Origin: Siphlonurus alternatus
Taxonomy: Eukaryota; Arthropoda; Insecta; Ephemeroptera; Siphlonuridae
DNA length: 64,000 nucleotides
Assembly (NCBI GenBank): GCA_949825025.1
Contig: OX463784.1
Location: 10,795,431-10,859,430 of the forward strand
Direction of reading: 5' to 3'
Positions 35,046 to 46,300 of the stretch are shown piece by piece (the stretch's first letter is position 1; every line of letters starts with the position of its first letter). The notes under the pieces were generated by a model, which had not been told where the DNA came from, ran no database searches, and was given only the letters and a program-made list of their open reading frames with translations. The position numbers and the translations under genes are program-made.

Positions 35046-35692
35046 ATGTACAAGTTTGTAAGTACCTGTCACTTTACTGTGTTAAGTACGGCATTAGATA
35101 ATCATTTCAGTGTCAGTTTTGTTTGGAATTAGAAATTGTTTCAATTAATGATCCTAAATTCTATAATATAGAAAAATATTCTATTTATTTTTCAAATAAA
35201 AAAAAATATATATATATTACTAATTCTCAAAGATTTATGAATAAGTTAAAATTATTTTAAATTAATATTGTGATATAAGGGGGTTTTCTCCCATTTTAAC
35301 AAACAGTTTTTTTCAACTGTAAATGAAAATGCTAACTAAAGGTTTTGTTTGAAATTAAAAACCATTTCGATGACTGCATTTAAACTCTTCATTATATGCT
35401 ATGATATATATGCTATGTTTTCTCTTGAAAATCAATAAATATATTTTCATATAAATAGGAATCAAAATGCTAACAACAGAATTTGTGTCGTCAGGTCGTT
35501 CTCGTGCTCGCCCTCGTGGCCGTGGCTGCTGCCCAATACCTGCCCTACGCCTACACCGCCGGAGTTCGCTCCAGTACCTTCCACGGCAATGGCTACGCTG
35601 CCACCCCCCTCGCCTACAGCGGCCTGGGAGGATACGGCTACCAGAACTACGGCTATGCTGGTGCCTACGGTGCCTATCCCTACTACGGTTAA
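35046..35692 (+). CDS. Gene F: small secreted Gly/Tyr-rich cuticle-type protein, subtype 2
   Basis: Exons 35046-35057 and 35495-35692 (acceptor GTGTCGTCAG) give 69 residues, identical to C, D and E. The 5' half of the gene is like unit D/E, but the 3' part of the intron and exon 2 share variants with gene C (for example CAGTTTTTTTCAACTG in the intron and CCAGTACC in exon 2). This mosaic suggests unequal exchange or conversion. Poly(A) signal is at 35888-35893. Homology to the other units ends at about 35950. Confidence 0.88.
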
Positions 35693-35712
35693 ACATCTGA
35701 CTGATGATGCGG

Positions 35713-35768
35713 GCCCCTCGCGGTAGATTTTAGGAGACCTTTTGGTGCCTGATTTGACCGCGAGGGGC
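35713..35768 (+). promoter_or_regulatory. 3'UTR stem-loop, gene F
   Basis: Fully Watson-Crick form (right arm ACCGCGAGGGGC), although the coding exon resembles gene C, which has the U-G form. Confidence 0.7.
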
Positions 35769-36319
35769 GTTTGTGTCGACTAATCTGACAACATCGCCTC
35801 TCAACGGACCTTCTCCGGACATCGTTCAACTTCCCCACTCGGCTACCCTTTGATCCCCTGCAAACTTCAATTTGGACTTTTTAACACAATAAAGGCTATA
35901 TTTTGTGGTGAAAAAAATTATTGTTGGTATTTTATTTAGAAATTCTCAAATAATTTGTTATGTCACATAACAAGTGCTGACAAGAGTAGATGGAGATACT
36001 ATTATTAGTTTAAATTGATATTAGGAACCAAAATTAATAATAATATGAAGTATAATATGTAAATTTTATTTACAATTTTTTTATATAAATTATTATTAAT
36101 TTAGTATTCATAATTATTTTAAGTTACATTAAAAAAATAATTAATTATTATTTAAAACTAGAAAAAGATTAATCAATTTACATCGTCAAGATTATGAAAA
36201 ATACGAAATAAATATTATTTTAATTCTTTATTGAAATTATTAAAAGAACTTTAAATTAAAAAGTTATTAACGTTGAAAATGTATATTAGGAAAAAATAAA
36301 AATACGGATTAAAGAGCTT

Positions 36320-36500
36320 CAAAGAAGTTAACGCTCTGGTATCCCCACTCTGAGATAATTATTTTGCTACTTACCCCTGCGAGGTTATGCAACTTTGTAG
36401 TCTCTGGTGATGGATAAGTTGCATACCGACAAGGGGCACACACATGCCTTCAAGCAAGGAATTAAATACTACGTTGATGCCGCAGCTTTCACTGTAATAA
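36320..36500. repeat. Conserved block downstream of gene F
   Basis: TTGCTACTTACCCCTGCGAG, then TATGCAACTT and AAGTTGCATA as a perfect 10-bp inverted repeat, then CGACAAGGGGC. It lies closer to its gene (about 0.7 kb) than in the other units. Confidence 0.65.
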
Positions 36501-36850
36501 AAGAAATATTTGCAGAACACACGTTGCATAACATTATAACATTAATGTAAGTTTGTTATTAATTTCTTAAATACACAATTTTTTACGAAAACATACATGC
36601 ATGACGACTTCCTTAAAAACTTTTATATTATAATAATAAATATTAAAAAGTCTAAGTAACTTTATTTATATTCTCTCCTATTATTTACTCGCTCACAGAT
36701 CCCATGCAAAATATATATTATAGTTATATTTTTTACTCTGAAATATTTTACTTGCATACTCTATAAGAAAATAATAATGAATTACTAGTAAAAGGCATAG
36801 AAATAATTCAATAACATCTTCAAATACATATAAAAAATAAAAACCTAGAG

Positions 36851-37180
36851 CAGTGATGCCCTCACTATATGTATAGTGAGTGGTTTCCCTAGGTATTTGA
36901 CATCACTTTGGTCCATTGATAAAAAGTATTTATTTATTTATTCATTGCACATTCAGCCTCAAGGGCTGAGGCTATTTAGGGAATTTAATCCCTCTTTAGC
37001 CATAGAATTTTACATAGTTAATGAAAATATTTTGTTATTTGAATACATGAATTATAATATTTTAACATGTTAAATTGAAGTACATAAATAATTGGATACC
37101 AAAGATAAAAAGTAGAGGTGTCCGTCCTTATTGAGGTTTTCTACGGTTCCCTCAGTCTCAATTACCTTATAACGAATGCT
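36851..37180 (+). mobile_element. SINE body copy, 5'-truncated, split by a LINE end
   Basis: 36851-36928 and 37104-37180 together match the body of the 5S-headed SINE (minus strand of 669-1070): GGTCCATTGATAAAAAGTA then AGAGGTGTCCGTCC then GGTTCCCTCAGTCTCA. The 5S head is absent. Confidence 0.8.
36918..37114 (-). mobile_element. LINE 3' end, copy 2, with 11-bp TSD
   Basis: GATAAAAAGTA is duplicated at 36918-36928 and 37104-37114 around a 175-bp insert (36929-37103) that matches 4306-4492 almost exactly. A proper target duplication and a tail on the minus strand mark it as a complete, heavily 5'-truncated non-LTR insertion. Confidence 0.88.
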
Positions 37181-37186
37181 ACTACC

Positions 37187-37222
37187 ATAGAGTGATATAT
37201 TGACCAATATATCACTCTATGC
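37187..37222. repeat. Perfect 17-2-17 palindrome
   Basis: CATAGAGTGATATATTG, two bases, then its exact complement. No flanking context is recognised. Confidence 0.9.
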
Positions 37223-37860
37223 TATACTACCGAAGATATATGTTGTGCTGTAACTAATTCCAATTATTCAATACTCTTTACAAAAAATTTGTTTTTTTAA
37301 TGTATTAGGCAGAGCCATCTATATAATACAGAGCCGTAGGAGACAGTTCTCTGTATTAGGGTGTAATTTTTGTTGTTTAAAATTAAATAAAAATTATGAC
37401 ACCTTATATCCTTAAACCAATTTATTTAATTTTTTTAGATTTTATGTGTCCTGGTGGATTACAAAATATCTTATAAATTTTCTTTTGGTTATTATACTTT
37501 ATTTGTATAATATGTTAGTAAAATAAACAAATATTTATTTTTATACTTGTCAAAATATGTTTAGTATATTCTAGCACTGCATGGATGATCAATTAAAGTA
37601 GACTATTTTTTTTTTTTCGTGAACACCATATATTTCATTTCCAGCTTTCAATTTATCCTTTTAGAACCCATGACGATTATCATTCCATGCAGCATTATAG
37701 AGATATAATGTGCATTATAAGCGTAATTAAAGAGAACTATTCAACATGTATAATAATAATCATTAATAATATATTAATTTATATTAATATTAATTCTAAG
37801 AACATAAGACATTACATTTAAAAAATGTATATTTATGACTATTAAATAATTTATAAATTT
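37223..37860. other. AT-rich intergenic, no gene seen
   Basis: No supported feature was found. Confidence 0.5.
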
Positions 37861-37894
37861 TGTGATAAAAATGATTTCAAGGAGTAATACTCTT

Positions 37895-38385
37895 AATGGG
37901 GTACTGACCAAAAAAAAAGTTGCAAGTTTTTGTCAATATTTCAAAAGGCACGAGAATTTCATGAAGAACAAGCCCTTTTACAGCATTTTACGACAATTTC
38001 CTGATTTTATATGAATTTTTAAAACCTCTCAAAAATGACGTCATAGCATTGAATCTTAAATGGGAAAATAGATCAGTTAACATTGCCAAATCCCACACTT
38101 AATATTGGAATGTAACCAAAACTTCATTTGCAAGGTTTTTAGGTGCTAGAATCACGATAATGAAGGTTTCAAATTCCTACCTCAATAACTTTTCATTTTA
38201 GCAATGTTAACTGATGCATTTTCCCATTTAAGATTCAATGGTATGACGTCATCAAAAAAAGTTTTAAATATTCATATAAAATCAGCAAATTGTCGTAGAA
38301 TGCTCTAATAGGGCTCGTTCTTCATAGAATTCACAGTACTTTTTATTAGTATTGCTAACTCAAATACCGGTCAGTACCCCATTGA
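37895..38385. mobile_element. About 490-bp foldback MITE, TIR AATGGGGTACTGACC
   Basis: Ends AATGGGGTACTGACC and GGTCAGTACCCCATT. The arms of about 200 bp are imperfectly inverted, each carrying ATGACGTCAT (38035 and 38243). It interrupts the LINE coding relic at 38386. Confidence 0.8.
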
Positions 38386-38700
38386 TTAAAATTTTTTCAA
38401 ACTTACGTTAGAATGGAACAATTTATTATTTTCAATATTTTTTAGAGAAAGTGGAAGGAAATCATAAATTTTAGCAGTCTGAAATATAGGACTGCTTTCA
38501 AATAATTTAGAGCTGTGTATTTCAATAACCACATTATTCTTATTCCTTGTTGAGTAGCTATGGACATCACTATGCTGTATGTAAAATTCCTGGTGAGTTC
38601 TCTTAAACATAGCACATTTCATAATGAATATTGATGGTACTGTTAAAATTTTATTATTTTTAAAATGAGTTTGACAATATTGTCCCTTGGGAAACCTTAA
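38386..38700 (-). pseudogene. LINE reverse-transcriptase C-terminal relic
   Basis: On the minus strand an open frame of more than 100 codons reads from about 38700 to 38386. It contains KILTVPSIFI, then HSYSTRNKNN, then PIFQTAKIYDFLP, a pattern typical of the extreme C-terminus of non-LTR retrotransposon ORF2 proteins (Jockey/CR1-like groups). The frame enters the MITE at 38385; on its other side (below 37895) the frame appears to continue for a few codons to a stop. The reverse-transcriptase and endonuclease domains are absent, so the copy is 5'-truncated and dead. Confidence 0.65.
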
Positions 38701-38934
38701 AATATGGTTCTTATAGCTCTTATATATTATATTATGTATTATAAAACGTACACACAGAGTGGGGTTAATGAACTTATATTCTTATGAAGGTAAAAATTTC
38801 TCGATGAAGAACGATGCCTCCTACAATATTCACACAAATGTAAAACCACGTGACTACTTTCTATATTGAACTTGACTGACTAGCAAAACTTTCACTCCCA
38901 GCGTCTCGTGGATTTTAGTGTTGCTAATTCTGCG

Positions 38935-41900
38935 ATGTTGAACGGTCGGCTTATTTGGCGACTCTCTCCGCAGTCACTAGTTCGCTCTAAGGCCACAGTG
39001 GCGCCTCAGTTGACCATTGCTGACAATGTTCTACCTTACTCTGAAGTGCCAGGTCCGAAACCTTTACCTCTACTCGGCAATGCATGGAGGTTCATGCCGG
39101 TCATCGGTAATGTACATTATCTTCAGATCATTTACTTGCTCTTTAATTTATTGTTGTATAATGTTCTTCGATATAGCCCTTCAGTTAATTATTGCGTGAA
39201 TGTGCTGCACTGATATATTGTTCGCAATAATGAGCTAATTGCTATTTCATGTAAATTCAATTATGAGCTATAAATTAGTATGAATAAAGCTCATAATTGC
39301 GCTCACCTGAAATAGCAAATAGCTCATTATTGTAACAAGATCGTGGTAGGCACATAGCTTATTATTTTGGATAAGGGACGTTATAGCTCTGTCTAATTCT
39401 CTATTTTAATATGACTCAACTAGCTTACATTTTATGAATGGTTTTCTTAATATCAAAGTAAAAAAGTAGCTTTATAATTTTAAACTGCTAAAAAAATGCA
39501 TTATCTTGTATTATTATAATACATTTATGTATTAGTGTTATTCAATTCTTTATTGGTCAACATACAGTGGTATAAGTTTTATATACAGTGGAAGTTTATT
39601 GTATATTATAATCAAATTGAAATTGAATACGGTCCCTTGTTATATATTTATAATCAACATAGCGCAGGTGTAATTATTGTTTCCTTATTTCTCGTATTAT
39701 ATTATAGTGGAACTCTATGCTCTGAACAAAATAACAAAATAAGAATTAAAAAGTAGGGGATTTTTAGGGATATTAACTTAAATCATGCTGTTACCTATAA
39801 ATTCTAATTTTGGTACCCCAGGTACCTTCCAACCCTCTGACTTCCTGAAATGGACGAACGACCTGCACGCCACGTACGGTGAAATCGTGAAGATCAGTAA
39901 CCTGCCTGGACGGAGTGACATGTTGTTCCTTTTCAACCCCAGTCATATTGAGAAAGTGTTCCGGAACGAGGGAGCGTGGCCGGAACGTTTTGTGTTGGGT
40001 AGTATGCAGCATTTCCGGAACAATGTGAGGCCGGATTTCTTTGAGGGATACCAGGGAATTCTAAGCGAGTAAGTATACATTTAAAAAGTTAAAATACGAA
40101 CTCTTGTTTTTGGGTCAGAACTTGTAATACGATGATAAAACACGACCTGTGACCTATGCTTGTATGTGCAAGTGCATGATATCTTTAACAAAAATTTAAA
40201 GTTTTCATTATTAGGTAAATAAATGACGTAATTGTTACATTTTTCCCGAGGGGAAAATAGTTCAAACAACGAGAATTCAATAAAGCTGAATTTGATATTA
40301 TAAATGCATGTAATCTTGACCTTAATGCCACCAGGAACGGCAAGAACTGGCAGACTGCTCGCACGGTGGTCAACCCTGTGTTGATGCAGCCCAAAGTAAC
40401 GAGACAGTATGTGGGAAAGATTGACCAAGTCGCCAAGGACTTTATTAAGAGGTACGTTAAATATTATGTAACGTTGAGTTAAGACTAAGAATTTGTATTG
40501 ATAAAATTAGACATAAACTTCTGTTACTATGAACCTGCTACTAAATATCTCTAAGAGCTATAAAATGTAAACAGAACTGTTTAAATACCCCCCTCCCCAC
40601 TTAAAAAATTATAGAACATTCATGTAGTATGTAGCATTAGATTTGTCACCCTGCACAGAAAAGTATTTTAATGTATTAGTCCGTATACTTAATGTAATAA
40701 TACTTTTTAAATTCTAAAACATAATTGCATGTAATAAAATTGTATGTAAGGTATTATAATTTTGTATTTAAAAGTAAATACAATATAATATATATATACT
40801 ACACACAAAAAATACTGATGTTATCTTATATAAGCGAAAACTATAGAAAATAAATGTGATCTCAGAGTCACTGCTGCTAAATAAATAATATTTTTAATAT
40901 CTTAATTGTTCAGTTTAATAAAGTGATATATTTAAGTATCAATAATTGATGTAATGTTAAAATAGAATTCCATCATTGAGAGACGATAACCAAGAAATGC
41001 CGGCTCATTTTAACAACGAATTACACAAATGGGCCTTGGAATGTGAGTATTTACTAGCTTGTAAATTTTACCTTTAAAAAACTACCTGTAATTTATATTA
41101 CTTAAAAATAGTGACTTATAGTACATTATAATGAATAAATGAATGAATAAATAAAGAATCAAATGAATCTTGCTACCAATATAATTACATTGCAATTACA
41201 GGTAAAAATTGAGATATTCCTAGTTGAAAAATTACTTCTTCAACTCATCCTTTACACGTCTAAACCTGAACTTTTTACCAACACATCTTATTTCCTCTCA
41301 TCTAAAAGTTAGGATGAAATAAAGACAATATTTCTTACATTTTATGCTCAAGAAGAGGAAAAAAGACGTAATTTCGTCTTTTTCCCTATTTTTTTCCTTT
41401 AAAATGAAGCAATATAAGAGGTCAAAAGACGAGAGAAGAGATTAATAGCGAAGAAAATATGAAATTTATTTCAATCCGGGAAGTACCTCGACTTTACAAC
41501 GCATGGACGCATGTAGCCCCACCAACATATAGAGCTTCCATTAGCCGTTTCAGACGTCATGCCTTATAAACAATTTCATGTGAATTCTCTTAATTTGTAT
41601 ATTGTTGATGTGTTGTGGCAGCGATCTCCTTGATAGCCCTGGACACACGACTGGGATGTTTGGAAAAAGACATAACTAGCGACCCTCAGAAGATGATTGA
41701 CGCAGTGCGAGAGATTTTTGATGGAAACTTTGAACTTGATATGAAACTACCTTTCTGGAAATTATGCCCAACACCACAACTGAAGAAATTCATCAAACAC
41801 TCGGAAATATTTTTAAAGTAAGATGTAATTTAAAATATAATAATATTGAATGAAATAAAATATGATAGTATGTTCATAACAGGAAATACAATATTTTATT

Positions 41901-44881
41901 TTAATTTTTAAAAAAATTGCAAAATTTATACAGGTAACCAACCGTTCACTATAAAGTTGTTTGCTGTTTATGTTTACGAGGGAAAATAGCATAGCAGGTA
42001 TAAGGACGTTGAGGAGGGGGAGTTGGGGGTATAAAAGAGAAAGTGGAGGTCCAACTACTATGGCAGTAGATAGGAGAAATGACAAAAAAAAAAAAAAAAA
42101 TGGAAAAAAAAAATGGAATTGAAAGATGCGATTTTTTTTATGCTATCTATCGTTTATCGGTGTATTTTTACAATTTTTTAAACCTCATTTATTTTATTTA
42201 ATAAAGGGAAAACAATCAATATATAATTTGTTTATATACTATTATAGTCTGTGCAACAGTGTGCATTTTGGTCCTCAATAGGGCAGCCTAACTTACAGGG
42301 GCATGACGCCAGTGCAATCATATCCATGATAAAAGCTCACCTCATCTTTTTTCACAGGGTATGTTTGAAGTACGTTGAACGCGCGCAGGCGTCGATGAGC
42401 GAAGACACACCTGAAGGTGACATGAGCGTCCTTCAGAGACCCGAGCACCAAGAGAGCGGTCATCATGGCCATGGATTTGATCATGGCGGGCATAGACACG
42501 GTATGCATTGTTTAATTTTACTAAAAAATTTAATAAAAAATTTTAAAAAACAAGAATAGTATAGGCCGTATATCTCGGTGGAAAAAAAATCAATGTTATA
42601 TGTCTTTTTAATTTATTACTTTTTTCCTTGTAAAGCAGTCCCTATTGAAAACAGTATTATTCCCTTAATGCTGAGTAATATATTGAAAATAAATTAAATT
42701 TTATTATATTTTTATTTTTGATGAAATAAATGACTGCATTTTCAGTTTAAAACAAATTACCCTTGTTCTACTCTATGTTATTCAGGAAGGAATTTTACCA
42801 TTGCATGACTATGACGTCACAGCGTTTTCCCTCCTCAATTTTTAGGATGTTAGATGGTTCAAAAAGATCTAAAAAATAAATCCAAATATGCTCTAAAAAA
42901 ATCATGAAGGTTGTCCATTAAGCCTTTTAAAAACATTTGTTATCATATAATTTAATATATATTATACTAATTATCGTGAATTTGTATGTTCTTGACAGAC
43001 GTCGCACTCAGTTGCCGCGGTGTTATATCACCTGGCACGCAGTCCGAAGCGCCAGGAGCGGTTGTTCCAGGAACTAAACTTGCACATGCCGGCCAGTCCT
43101 GATACCTCGCTGACAGCTGACATTCTGGAGAACATGAAGTACCTGAGGGCGTGCATCAAGGAGTCTATGAGGTAATGCGGTACACTGAAGAAAAATTATT
43201 GCTTGGCAGGCTTTGAAATTATTTTATAATTTTTTCAAATAATTCTTTATGAATGACAAGCTTCAACTTACAAATGTCGCAGTGCCGCATTCTTAAGTCG
43301 CTCCATAAGGTTTGTTAGGGAAAAAATCTTACTAATTTTTTCATTTAAATTCTATGCTGCACAAAATTCCGAATATTTTTTATGTCGTGTAAAGTGATCT
43401 TTCTCGTGGCTCATATGAATTATTAATCTTGGCCTGCATAAGAACCGTTAGGGAAATTAAAAACTAAGTACCACTGGGTTAAAGGATAGGAAGCAAGAGA
43501 GAACATGTCGTTGCTAGATTTTCATTGGCTGGGAGAATCGTTTCATCAGAGTTGAAGCTTGTCATTATTATTGAAATCAATAATTGCTATAATTATGCTC
43601 ATATATTATATTTTAGATTGTTTCCTGTGACACATGGAACCATACGAAGACTCAATAAAGAAATTGTACTTGACAATTACTTGATTAAAGAAAACGTAAG
43701 TTATTACCATTAAAACTCTGCTCCTAAAACATTTTGAATCAAAGCACGATTTATGAAAATCAGTAAGCGTTCTTTTAAGTCAACACAATGAGAATTTGGA
43801 AAATAAATTATAGATAATTATTGAAGTTGTCAAAGACATTTTATTCACTGTCTTGACAGATTCTTTACAAATTTCCTCGCGATCAGTTCCATTTAGCAAG
43901 AAAAAAATGTGATGATTAATTAACGAATTAAACTTTGTAATTGGAAACAAATCTGTCAAAATATCGACAATGATTAGAATTCATTAATTAAATCAGATGT
44001 ATCCTGCTACAATTACATTGCAATTACAGGTGAAAATTGTGATATGCACCTCGACTCTGCAACACATGGACAAACACTTTTCATCTGCTGACAAGTTCAT
44101 ACCTGAACGCTGGCTGCGAGGAAAGTTGGAGACTGGAGGGTGTCCACAAGCCACACCTGAGCAGAAGGCGCACCCTTTTGTGTACCTTCCATTCGGACAT
44201 GGACCTCGACAGTGTGTTGGAATGAGGTTCGCCAACCTTGAAATGGAGACACTTGTAGCAAGGGTACGTGAGGTCATCATTTAACCCCCTCCCCCCTTGA
44301 CTTCATGGAATCTTATTCTTAGTGTTTCTTAGGTTTATATATTGAGGTCTCCTAATTCAAACGATGTGACCATGACCTTCCAGTACTTGCCTAGTTGTGA
44401 CTGAGGGAACTATCGACATGTCAATCTGGATGGTCAGCAATAGCTGGGACATATGTCATATCCCATTGCAGAAATTCATATTTTTATGGCTCTATAGCAA
44501 GATTCAAATTTTCTGGTTCTAGGTTGACCCAACCTAATATTTTCTGAGGATTTTTTGGGCTCCTTCATAGCAAATATAATCTATATATCCATCACATAAT
44601 TCACTTATTTATGATTGAGGGAACTAAGGAAACCCGAGTTAAAATAGTCGGCATTTGTCAAATAATTCCATCAATTCCAAAAATAATGATTTTACAGTTT
44701 TTACTTAAAGTGCTAGCAAATCATTCATAGGTAATTTCGAGCAATTTTAATCATTGCTTTTTGTCACCAGATGGTCCACAAGTTTCGACTAGAGTGGCAC
44801 CACGGGGACCTGGAGTACGTGAGCAAGCTGTTAAACATGCCCACCAGTCCTCTCAAATACCGGGTCATTGACCGCGACTGA
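38935..44881 (+). CDS. Mitochondrial-clan cytochrome P450 (CYP12/49/301-like), apparent frameshift in exon 6
   Basis: Haem-thiolate mono-oxygenase, probably of the inner mitochondrial membrane. Exons: 38935-39106, 39822-40068, 40335-40451, 40966-41042, 41622-41817, 42358-42500, 42999-43171, 43617-43695, 44030-44263, 44771-44881. All are GT-AG and nine joins keep frame. About 515 residues, usual for the clan. Order: Arg-containing, acid-poor N-terminus (targeting peptide), PGPKPLPLLGN hinge, AGIDTT (I-helix, across exons 6/7), KESMR (ExxR), PERW, and PFGHGPRQCVGMR (Cys near residue 463). Exon 6 is 143 bases and would need one base fewer: the first part reads to GDMSVLQR, but the I-helix is in the next frame. 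The shift lies between about 42430 and 42450. Either the gene is broken or the assembly has an error. Start: first in-frame ATG. Related families include cuticle-development and detoxification enzymes; the substrate is unknown. Confidence 0.9.
39220..39340. mobile_element. Foldback MITE in P450 intron 1
   Basis: GTTCGCAATAATGAGCTAAT inward to GCTATTTCA is inverted at GAAATAGCAAATAGCTCATT; about 120 bp, non-coding. Confidence 0.7.
41169..41508 (+). pseudogene. Relic of P450 exon 9 start in intron 4, split by an insertion
   Basis: 41169-41220 resembles the last bases of intron 8 and the first of exon 9 (AATTACATTGCAATTACAGG then TAAAAATTGAGATAT, against TGAAAATTGTGATAT at 44030). The next exon 9 bases recur at 41483-41508 (ACCTCGACTTTACAACGCAT against ACCTCGACTCTGCAACACAT). 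About 262 bp of AT-rich sequence separates them. It is a partial duplicate of the true exon, or debris of a second P450 copy, and is not usable as an exon. Confidence 0.65.
42787..42922. repeat. Dispersed repeat in P450 intron 6
   Basis: Related to 4970-5100: GCATGACTATGACGTCAC, AAATCCAAATATG and AAGGTTGTCCATTAA. Confidence 0.6.
43268..43455. mobile_element. Repeat in P450 intron 7 matching the TTAA element interior
   Basis: The reverse complement of this stretch matches about 14087-14270, including CATAAGAACCG, TCATATGAATTATTAATCTT and AAGGTTTGTTAGG. It is an independent copy of that module, without the A8CCC arrays. Confidence 0.7.
44360..44440 (-). mobile_element. SINE central-domain fragment in P450 intron 9
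   Basis: Minus-strand GCTGACCATCCAGATTGACA then AGTTCCCTCAGTCACAAC, the shared SINE domain without a recognisable head. A second, weaker piece lies at about 44611-44640. Confidence 0.6.
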
Positions 44882-45385
44882 ATTACCGAAGATGTGATTA
44901 ATAAATTTCATATATCTCAGAATGTATTTTTATATAACATTACAATTAATTAACATTATGATATTAAAGTGATATGTTACCAGAATAATAAATTTGCTTA
45001 ACTGGCATGTTTTTTTAAAAATAAAATTTCAGATTATTATATATTAAAGTACATCAGTATACGTGGCTCTTCTACCAACTTTTGTGTATAAAGGGTGTTC
45101 CAAAAGTTCGTGCAAAATGTAAGCGAAAATAAAACCTATAAGTTTTATCTCAATAAATACTTTTTTTACATCAATTTGAAGCTCTGAATTTAACATTTTT
45201 AAAACTTTATTTAAAAAATTAATTAAAAAAACGACTTTTGAACAAGTTGAATCAAGGTAAAAATTGCGGTTTTTGCAGTGTATTTTTCTTGCATTTTCAT
45301 GACCTCATGAGCTATGTATTTTGTTGATATTATACTTAATTTCTTGTCTACGTTCTTGTTTTATTAATTGAATAGAAACTGCATA
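44882..45385. other. P450 3' flank, no gene seen
   Basis: A likely 3'UTR; AATAAA-type signals occur at about 44899 and 44985. GGGTGTTCCAAAAGTTCGTG at about 45092 is reminiscent of mariner-type ends, but no partner end was found. Confidence 0.4.
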
Positions 45386-45386
45386 A

Positions 45387-45513
45387 TACCCATCAGTAAA
45401 CACAACTCTGTCGGTCCAGTATTGGTCCAGTGCTTTGACTGTTGGGCCAGTACTGTGCCAACACTCGAAAGCACTGGACCAACACATTTTTGACACCCTG
45501 TGTTTACTGGGAT
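45387..45513. mobile_element. Foldback MITE, TIR CCCATCAGTAAACACA
   Basis: Left CCCATCAGTAAACACA and right TGTGTTTACTGGGAT are inverted; an inner pair, GGTCCAGTGCTTT and AAAGCACTGGACC, is also inverted. Confidence 0.75.
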
Positions 45514-45960
45514 AATTAGTTTGAATAGGCTCTCATTGCATGTTTCTACTATTTATTTTCAGCTAATGAAAATGAAATGATTTTTTTTTTATTATTATTA
45601 TTAATCGTGACAAACATTTGTTCAGGTCATGCTATAGATATACTGTAGAAAATTTTGGAGTTGCAAAATTTACTTTACATAAATTATATATGATTTTTTC
45701 CCCCCATTTACATAATATACAGTTTATTTATTTTAGACAGGACAGTGAAACGCAAAGTTAACAGACTGAATTCAAACCTCATTATATAGTATTAAAAAAT
45801 ATAATTATCTTTATTACTTAATTTATATCAAAATTAAAAATAGATCTGATTACGAACCTTTGTCAAGAAATTACATATTTGTTTCAGATTACAAACAAAA
45901 ATTATGAAAATCTCGTATACTATTTTTCTCCATATGACATATAGATCAAATGACGCCTCA

Positions 45961-46164
45961 TTAAGGCTTGTCGCAGATAGAATCGCATGATTTCGCAGCG
46001 AATGATAAAAAAATTAAGAAACTATGCAATCAGCAGGTATACGCGCGCACACAGTTTCGCATGGTATCGTATGGTATGACATAGTAAGTTTCTCATTTAG
46101 AACGGATTCTAAATTTTTTATCATACGAAGTCATACGATGCGATGCTGTCTGCGAACAGCCTAA
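45961..46164. mobile_element. Foldback MITE, TIR TTAAGGCTTGTCGCAGA
   Basis: Ends TTAAGGCTTGTCGCAGATAG and CTGTCTGCGAACAGCCTAA. Inner arms TGATAAAAAAATT and AATTTTTTATCA are inverted. About 204 bp, upstream of the SDR gene. Confidence 0.75.
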
Positions 46165-46204
46165 GATGGTTAACAGATTCGTAATACACAATCTGAATGT
46201 AGTT

Positions 46205-46290
46205 ATTAAAAATCTCTGATTCCACACTGGGATTCGAACTCACGCTCCTTGAATCTATCTTCTACTTGGCCTCACGCCAGCGGTGTACCA
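46205..46290 (-). mobile_element. tRNA-headed SINE abutting SDR exon 1
   Basis: Minus-strand A-box TGGCGTGAGG (46279-46270) and B-box GAGTTCGAATCC (46241-46230) have tRNA-like spacing. The head ends about 10-15 bases before the SDR start codon, so SINE DNA probably forms part of the SDR 5'UTR or promoter. Confidence 0.65.
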
Positions 46291-46300
46291 GCGAACGAAC

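Noticed and set aside
45092..45500. Mariner-type element starting GGGTGTTCCAAAAG
   Set aside because: No matching inverted end or TA duplication was found; the CACCCTGTG near 45490 belongs to another MITE.
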